NCBI RefSeq assembly: GCF_000003605.2 | Contig: NW_003155246.1 | Coordinates: 15,694-40,190 of the forward strand | From: Saccoglossus kowalevskii | Lineage: Eukaryota; Hemichordata; Enteropneusta; Harrimaniidae | DNA length: 24,497 nucleotides | Direction of reading: 5' to 3' | In this document: positions 18,971-24,497 of the stretch, one piece after another | How the letters are laid out: the number at the start of each line of letters is the position of its first letter | Numbering within the stretch: position 1 is the stretch's first letter | The notes under the pieces: generated by a model | Told to the model about the DNA's origin: nothing | Seen by the model: only the letters and a program-made list of their open reading frames with translations | Databases searched by the model: none | Program-made: the position numbers and the translations under genes

Positions 18971-19054
18971 TATTACAGTTATGTATATTATTGAGGTCAC
19001 ATGACCATATAAAGTCATCTGATACAGTTATGCATATTAAGGACACATGCAACG
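18971..19054. repeat. Short degenerate tandem pair
   Basis: Two units share the blocks ACAGTTATGTATATTA or ACAGTTATGCATATTA, then AGG-CACATG, about 50 bp apart (from about 18975 and 19024). The first contains the palindromic E-box GTCACATGAC. Confidence 0.5.
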
Positions 19055-19462
19055 ATTTATACTAAATAGATAATTATTATGCATGGATTTCAACCCTCAA
19101 ATAATCTGATCTGTGTATTTTCCAAAAGCACCTATGTACCTATTTTCAGTAAAATTTGATGAGTGGTACTCGAGTGGTACTATAAATTGGTTAATTTTTG
19201 CAAATTTAATCAGAACGAAATTTAACCCTAAACTGAACATGTATATGGCTTATCCAAGAGTATCTATGTACCAAGATTCATTGAATTTGGTCAGTGGTTG
19301 AGATATAGGTGGAAAAGCTAAATATTGGCTAATTTATATGCAAATTAGGTAATTATTACGCATTGCTTTTAACCAAAAACTAATCACGCCTGCGTATTTT
19401 CCCAGAGCATCTATGTACCAAGTTTCATCTGTTCATGGTACATGAGAAGCAAGTGAAAATGC

Positions 19463-20795
19463 GTTTTTCAAGACTTCAATACATTATTAACCAAGTGGAC
19501 AACCCAACCAAATATCTGAAAAAATAAACACAATGTTATTTAAATTTCTGTGCAGGGCCCTGATAAGATTGCAAGACATCGATGCCATTAATGCAGCCCA
19601 AATAGTTAACTGGTTGATACGAGTGAGTAATAATTAAAAGTGTCACATCCATAAAAAACAATCATTTTAGACACATTGATTCCAATTGGTGGACTCTCAG
19701 TTTTATTGAATTGTATCTTTGACCCTAAAGTCCTGCCAGTGAGGTTACCACTGTTCTTTTCAAATATTTTACAAAATTGGGTAAGACTGAATTCAGACGT
19801 AAGCCCAGCAAACGAAAATGCATTTCATGAGCAAATAATTTGGAATAACAAACTGACTCTACTAGGAAGGAATTTGGTCTTCATTGAGGGTTATTTTGAT
19901 GCTGTAATTTTTTTTTGTTAAACAAAAGTATAGGGAAACTGGGAAACTACGGGCATGGGAGAAGATTCAGAGCAAAGGAGTACCCGAGTCATGCTTTCTA
20001 AAATGGTACGGCCTGATACAGTGCGCAACCTCACAAACTGAACAACACTGATTTTGATGAGAATGTTAGCCCTTTGGATTGTACTACAAAAACTGTGGCT
20101 ACGAGTATTGTGAACAACAAATTTATCTCGCCTAGATCTGAGACCTATTTTACTGTATTATTGAACATCTCGCACTTGATGTCATGGTTACCAATCTACC
20201 AATTACCCTTTCGTATTACAATTTACACTCGTCTCAGAGAATTTCAACTCTAAATAATCCACAATATTTTGACTACAAATAAAACATTATTTAAGATGAA
20301 CCCTCCTATTGTTGAGTCTGATCTGTGTACTTTCTGTTCATCATGTTCTGAATCTCTTATCCATTTGTTTCACCAATGTCAATGTACCCAAGATTTTTGG
20401 AAGACAATGTATATGCTTTTGGGGGAGGGGCAAGCTTAGCCTGCTTGCATTCCCGAACGCACAACTAATCCTTCTCGGGGAAGAAAATTTTACATGTTTA
20501 GTCAAATTCCTCTTTCTGGTAGCAACAAGTTATATTTACTCGTGTAGACATAACAACTAAAAGCCAGAATTCATGGCATACAAAAGATAAGTAAAATATT
20601 TCCTGGAGATAGAGTACTTCATTGCTTCATTCTCATAATAAGAAATGGAAAAAATGTTATGAAAAATGTTACCCAGTCCACTTCACAATATGTAGATTGA
20701 TTGCAATTTGTAATGTACAAACCAGGTATGTAAGATGTTAATTTCAGTGCAAACTCCAATAAATATATAATATTATAAATACATGTACAAAAAAA
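19463..20795 (+). mobile_element. 5'-truncated Tx1/L1-like LINE with 12-bp target-site duplication
   Basis: The element is bracketed by AAGTGAAAATGC at 19451-19462 and 20796-20807. Its right end has AATAAA (20758-20763) and an A run (20789-20797) that overlaps the duplication, as expected from target-primed reverse transcription. Removing it rejoins repeat R seamlessly. The body encodes the C-terminal part of a Tx1/L1-type ORF2, now broken. The first 200 bp (19463-19670) contain no frame I can assign. Confidence 0.85.
19670..20690 (+). pseudogene. Tx1/L1-like ORF2 C-terminal remnant
   Basis: This is the thumb/connection and C-terminal region of an L1-type reverse transcriptase, part of the LINE at 19463-20795. 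Seen: IPIGGLSVLLNC with LPLFFSNILQNW from 19676, and EQIIWNNKL with FIEGYFDAVI towards 19910. These match the post-polymerase region of Tx1-like elements. Several frameshifts and stops later comes LCTFCSSCSE...LIHLFHQCQC (20323-20385), the zinc-knuckle-like C-X2-C...H-X4-C motif typical of the ORF2 C-terminus, followed by DFWK. The endonuclease and polymerase domains are missing, so the copy cannot move by itself. The separate open frames at 19676-19921 and 20309-20560 are parts or shadows of this one remnant. Confidence 0.75.
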
Positions 20796-21059
20796 AAGTG
20801 AAAATGCTTTAAATTGGCTAATTAATTATCAAATTTAGGTAATTAGTATGCACAGATTTCAACCAAAAACTAATCAGGTCTGAGCATTACCCCTGAACCA
20901 GAACATCTATGTATCAGTTTCATGTTTCTGTTCAATGGTTCTTGATAAAAAAAGGAAATGACATAAATTAGCTTTAATATGTAAATTAAGTAATTAATAT
21001 GCATGATATTTTAATCATCGGGGTGTAATATACTACTAGTAGTCTTTAGTATACAAGTT

Positions 21060-21140
21060 AATTTGACAACAGCGCCCCCTACGCTACTTAGTAACAATGG
21101 TTATTTTAGATTCTGTACATAGCCGCCATTTTTGAATTGT
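21060..21140. promoter_or_regulatory. CTCF-like and YY1-like motifs between repeats
   Basis: ACAGCGCCCCCTACGC (about 21070-21085) contains, on the minus strand, the CTCF core TAGGGGGCGC. The outer CTCF positions match less well. GCCGCCATTTTTG (about 21122-21134) is close to the YY1 consensus. Both lie in a short GC-richer island between repeat R and the minus-strand LINE. Motif evidence only. Confidence 0.3.
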
Positions 21141-21247
21141 TATACAATAATATAATATACATTATTTCGAGTACTAGCTCATATTAACATAACCAAAATT
21201 ACAGAAAAATGAGAATAAATACCAAGCAAATGTACATAATAAATATA

Positions 21248-22180
21248 TTAAAAAACTTGGCTCAGCCAAGTACTCAAATACGTACTACATTTCATTAAAT
21301 CTGGGCTATAAATAGCTGTAATTATTGCATTCTTACTTTTTATAATTCTTAAAATGAAGTTCGCCATTTCTTTTCTACGAAGAGCTTCAAAAGTAATAAC
21401 ACGATTTTTCACAAGGGATTGAGTCTTACTAATATCCCTCTTGCCAAGCTTCAGTGAAATTCTAAATGCATTATTATATGCAACACGAACTCGATTAATC
21501 TGCCCTTTAGTATGTATAAGACCACAAATGGGAGCAGTACATAGTCATACAGTAACTCTGAAACAATTTAATTTTTATTTTTGAAGAGCAGTAAGCAAAT
21601 CTTCGAATAAGCCAGTTTGTTCTAGCGTAAAAACTTTTCGTTTGTCTATTAATATCATCACTATCATCCCCATGTTTATTAATGACCACACCGAAATGGG
21701 TGTGCTTGTCGACAAATCGCACTGCAACACCATTCAAAAATACGCATGGAATTTGTCTAATTCTACAACGAGGAGGTTCCATAGAAATACATACAGACGT
21801 TTTAGGATTAAAAATAATACTGTTTGATACAGAATATATACAGCAAATAGCAACTAGTCTTTTAAGACCTTTAACTGACGGACAAAGTAATACAATGTCA
21901 TCAGCATAGAATAAATGATTCATACACTGCCCACTTACAAAACAATCAATTTTCTCAGTCATTAGATTTTTACTCAGTTTATCCATATACACTGCAAAAA
22001 GACGGGGAGATAATATTCCCCCTTGTCTGATACCATTTAAAGCAGGGAAAGACATAGACATAGATAGTCCCCATCTCACAGAGAATTCCTGGTTTTTATA
22101 CCAGAATACAAGTACTCGGACTAGAAAAACAGGCATATTCCTGCCCAATCTGATTAAAATCTGATGTAGTGTACGGGCTT
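21248..22180 (-). pseudogene. Non-LTR retrotransposon reverse-transcriptase remnant, one frameshift
   Basis: This covers the polymerase palm and downstream region of a LINE of the broad jockey/CR1 type (clade uncertain). Seen on the minus strand from about 22180: LHQILIRLG and VLVFWY, then NGIRQGGILSP (from about 22037) and the catalytic YADD at 21897-21908, followed by IVLLCPS. Further on are a DDSDDINRQ stretch, FYARTNWLIRRF and LFQSYCMTMYCSHLW. A stop at 21507-21509 ends this frame, but a one-base shift from 21511 continues family-typical sequence (VRVAYNNAFRISLK, FEALRRKEM) to a stop at 21248. Endonuclease and N-terminal polymerase motifs are missing at an abrupt junction with AT-rich DNA near 22180. 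The catalytic aspartates survive, but the copy is dead. Confidence 0.88.
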
Positions 22181-22296
22181 TAATTATTTTGGCTATAAAC
22201 TTATTTTAATTTTAATTACTTTTGTTATTAATGCCTTTTTATTTTATTATTTTACTTTGATTTTGTGATTTTTTTTTTATTCCGCCTTACATACAT

Positions 22297-23162
22297 CTGA
22301 CCCGATGCATGACACCGTACATGTTCACCAAAGTGTTAAAACAGGTGATGCAGCTGTTACACCGGTCGTCGGTCTATCTGAACCCATATCTCGACGACTG
22401 GTTATTACACAACTGAGACAGGGAGGTGTCCACGCGTTGGGCTTTTTACTAAATATAGCCAAGTCCCACCCAATACTGTCCTACAGCCTGGTTTTTCTGG
22501 GTATGTAGTTTGATACGAAGCAAGGGCTTGTTTGCCCCTCTCAGGAGAGATGCGACTCCCTTGCAGAGCTCACCAGCCAGCACTGGTCGTCTGGTTCGGC
22601 GCTGATGCGTGAACTGATGCGGCTTATTGGCAAAATGAATTCAGTTTGTAGTCTGGTTCTGTTAGCAGCTCTCCGGTCTCGTCCGATTCAGAGATGCTTA
22701 CAGGGTCCACATGCGGAACCTGACGTTCAGAGTTCAATTGTCGAACCAAGCGATGGCGGCCCTCCTTTGGTGGAACGACGCATGGAACTTGGAAACGGAA
22801 ATACCCCTAGATCTGACAACTCTCTTGCTGACTCTCATTACAGATGTGTCACTCCCGACGTGCGTGTCGCTCGTCCTGGAGACGAGCACTTCCTCCATGA
22901 ACGCTCTATTGATCTCTTGGAGTCTCGTGGATGCTTACGCTTTTCCACCCTTCCAACTGGTGTATCAAGTGTTGGAGAAGTTGCGATTTGAGCCCACCTG
23001 CCTTCTGAATTTGGTGGCGCCCAATTGGCCAGTGAAGGTCTGGTTCCCAATGTTGTTGGAACTATCAGGGGGAAAATCTCTTCTCTCGGGTTCTCCACAC
23101 TTGTCAGGGGGGAAACTCGTCTCATCTCTCTATCTCGTCCCCTTGAGGTACGGGATCGGGAA
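22297..23162 (+). pseudogene. DIRS-like retrotransposon reverse transcriptase / RNase H remnant
   Basis: DIRS elements are retrotransposons that integrate with a tyrosine recombinase; this is part of their polyprotein. Seen: TPYMFTKVLKQVM and NPYLDDWLL, whose YLDD (22387-22398) is the polymerase catalytic box. After a frameshift (about 22400-22430) come LGFLLNIAKSH and VFLGM, an in-frame TAG (22506), then CPSQERCDSLAEL, ELMRLIGKMNSV and LRSRPIQRCLQ. After another frame change come LSNQAMAALLWWND and ITDVSL, with the first RNase H aspartate at 22843. The rest of the RNase H core seems deleted, because VDAYAFPPFQLV (about 22927) follows after only about 80 bp, then LVAPNWPVKVWFPMLLEL. The remnant stops exactly at the LTR boundary, 23163. 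The methyltransferase and recombinase parts are absent. Confidence 0.82.
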
Positions 23163-23736
23163 TGTCACTTATACTTTACAGTCAAATAAGGCACACACAA
23201 CGAAATACGTTTCCACTCTCGTCTTAGTCGGTCAATCGGAGCACTCTATAAGACACAGCGCCCTGGGGAAAAGTCCCCAAGACTCTCACAAGGCTGAACC
23301 AAGACTCGCTCAAGACTGGATTGCCTCAAGGCTCGCCCCTGGACTGGGCTCGACTCTCCAGGACTGCACTCTCTCTCTCTACTGCGTCTATCGTGCTGTG
23401 CTCCCCAAGACCAACTCAAACTCTCTTTATTCATTTTCACAACTCTAACCAATTACAAAACAGTAAAAGACTCTAGGGCGTAACCTTCAATCATAAAGCC
23501 AATCACACTAAGTACTGAATACGTCATATCTTTTGATTAATCGTTCACTACATTAATAAATATGAATATAAACTGTCAGAATCGCGACGGTTATCTGGTA
23601 ATTAGTTCCAAATCACTGAGCCAAGTTCCGTCCAAAACTTCAAATAGACCTAAACGATGACAGACATAACATAGCAATTCGCTAATAATCAGTTAATTAA
23701 GTCGGTCAACAGATACGCAAAAACAAATTCATGACA
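23163..23736 (-). mobile_element. 3' LTR (574 bp) of a minus-strand LTR retrotransposon
   Basis: On the minus strand it begins TGTCATGAATTTG (23736) and ends AAGTATAAGTGACA (23163). The 5-bp inverted ends are TGTCA...TGACA. It holds a CCAAT box (about 23505), a TTTATATTC TATA candidate (about 23572) and AATAAA (23431-23426), in the right order for U3-R-U5. A polypurine tract lies directly before it (23737-23749). The flanks GGGAA (left) and CATCC (right) do not match, which argues against a solo LTR and for a full element running off the right edge. Such TGTCATG ends are common in Ty3/gypsy-type elements. The open frames at 23246-23452 (minus) and the end of 22711-23448 (plus) are artefacts. 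Confidence 0.78.
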
Positions 23737-23749
23737 CATCCCTTCACCC
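23737..23749 (-). other. Polypurine tract next to the LTR
   Basis: Minus-strand GGGTGAAGGGATG runs directly into TGTCATG. This is the position and composition of the plus-strand primer of an LTR retrotransposon. It fixes the element's orientation as minus. Confidence 0.65.
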
Positions 23750-24497
23750 AAACTGAGATATGCCTCTCGGCATTGCACGTTCATAAATCAAAGATACCGT
23801 CAGCCACTCATCGTCATAGGGTTAAATACAATACTAAGAAAAGAAATAAATCAAAAAGAGTAAAACACACTAATTAAGTACAATGATTATAAAGTCTAAA
23901 TACAATGGTTATAAAGTCTCAAATATCAACGGTTATAAATCAAAACAAGGGAAAGGCTACCAATCGACTCACTTTTCTCAAACAGTTCACTAAGATAACC
24001 CTTCGCTGCACTGTCTCTGTTACTAAGGTTACAAACTCTATATCAAAAGGTCAAAAAAACTAAGGCGTGGCGATGTAACCAAGCGATCAGCCAATCGCTG
24101 CAGTCGACAGCATGATCACGTGATTACCAGGCATGTGTCTCTCGGTTAAAGCATTGCAAAGCGGTAACTAATAAACAATGAATAAAAAAGCTATTAATCA
24201 AACTCTTGTCATCTACGCTTATAAACTTCAACTGAACTCACAAGTCGTTAATCTAAACAAAGGTCATACGGCGTGGAAACAGAATGCAAAGACAAATCTA
24301 TCATAACACATTACTCCTCTGGCAAAAAAGACGGGGGAAAAGACTAAAACAATAGAAACTACTGAGTCACATAAACCTGTCAATCATGAACAAAAGCTTG
24401 CGTTATCAAACAATACGTATATAAGCGCACCAAACTCTCATCCCCAAAAGACATAAAAAAACGTTACAAAGTGCTCTCAACTCAAAAAAGCGTCAGA
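23750..24497 (-). mobile_element. Internal 3' region of the LTR element, non-coding
   Basis: By position this is the sequence upstream of the polypurine tract. No minus-strand frame of useful length or recognisable integrase is present in 750 bp, so the element may have a long 3' untranslated region, be decayed, or be non-autonomous. Near the tract is a perfect stem-loop, ATGCC-TCTC-GGCAT (23760-23773). A three-unit degenerate tandem repeat of about 22 bp (TACAATGGTTATAAAGTCTC type) lies at 23879-23945. The right boundary is outside the window. Confidence 0.5.

Larger units (their letters stand above)
19060..21020. repeat. Repeat R tandem array, interrupted by a LINE insertion
   Basis: About four to five diverged units of 130-150 bp occupy 19060-19462 and 20796-21020. 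The word CTATGTACC (or CTATGTATC) recurs at 19132, 19264, 19411 and 20907. The spacings are 132, 147 and, with the LINE removed, about 151 bp. The consensus order is TTGGCTAATT, ATGCAAATTAGGTAATTA, TATGCA, TTTCAACCAAAAACTAATCA, GTCTG, CCCAGAGCATCTATGTACCA, TTTCATTGAA, GTCAGTGGTT and TTGAGATATAGGTGGAAA. Many TAATTA and one ATGCAAAT octamer occur. The function, if any, is unknown. Confidence 0.75.

Noticed and set aside
23246-23452. 68-codon minus-strand open frame and the plus-strand frame continuing to 23448
   Set aside because: Both lie within the LTR. The plus frame joins DIRS-derived codons to antisense LTR sequence at 23163, so its tail is not protein-coding.
13198-24497. CRISPR array, prokaryotic operon, tRNA or rRNA gene
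   Set aside because: No regularly spaced identical repeats with unique spacers, no clustered co-directional genes, and no cloverleaf or rRNA-like sequence were seen. The window is eukaryotic.

Overview
The window is animal genomic DNA, AT-rich, mostly non-coding and full of repeats. It has no bacterial operon structure. The one gene I recognise with confidence is the 5' end of a KAT6 (MOZ/MORF) histone acetyltransferase on the minus strand. Its 205-residue first coding exon (13896 down to 13282) is flanked by clear splice sites. Together with a mix of Tx1/L1-like, jockey/CR1-like, DIRS-like and LTR retroelements and TTAA-target MITEs, this suggests a marine invertebrate (deuterostome, lophotrochozoan or cnidarian). 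I cannot name the species.

Layout. Positions 1-13281 are the intron after the KAT6 coding exon. They are nearly featureless apart from a CpG pocket (360-470), a 22-bp tandem repeat (914-1045), scattered copies of a 130-150 bp repeat ('R') and a duplicated module at 9200-9980. That module joins an everted nuclear-receptor-like palindrome to an ATGGCGGA start. Positions 13282-14900 hold the KAT6 coding exon, its acceptor and candidate 5'UTR exon(s). Positions 15190-16150 are probably the upstream flank, with repeated CCAAT boxes and a 222-bp tandem duplication.

Positions 16320-24497 are a mobile-element graveyard. In order they hold: an LTR-like promoter with three heat-shock elements and a TATA box; two related MITE families (A and B), each present twice; a LINE C-terminal fragment split by MITE B1; a (TTTTA)n microsatellite; an R-repeat array interrupted by a 5'-truncated Tx1/L1-like LINE with a 12-bp target-site duplication; a minus-strand LINE reverse-transcriptase remnant; a DIRS-like reverse transcriptase/RNase H remnant; and a 574-bp LTR with polypurine tract that cuts the DIRS remnant and runs off the right edge.

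KAT6 is the only cellular gene supported here, so there is no gene network to describe. Two nested insertions (MITE B1 in a LINE reading frame; the LINE in repeat R) show the pre-insertion sequence directly. They are the best-supported structural results. The regulatory readings (NRF1 and FOX motifs in MITE A, heat-shock elements in the LTR, the everted palindrome modules) are motif-level inferences.
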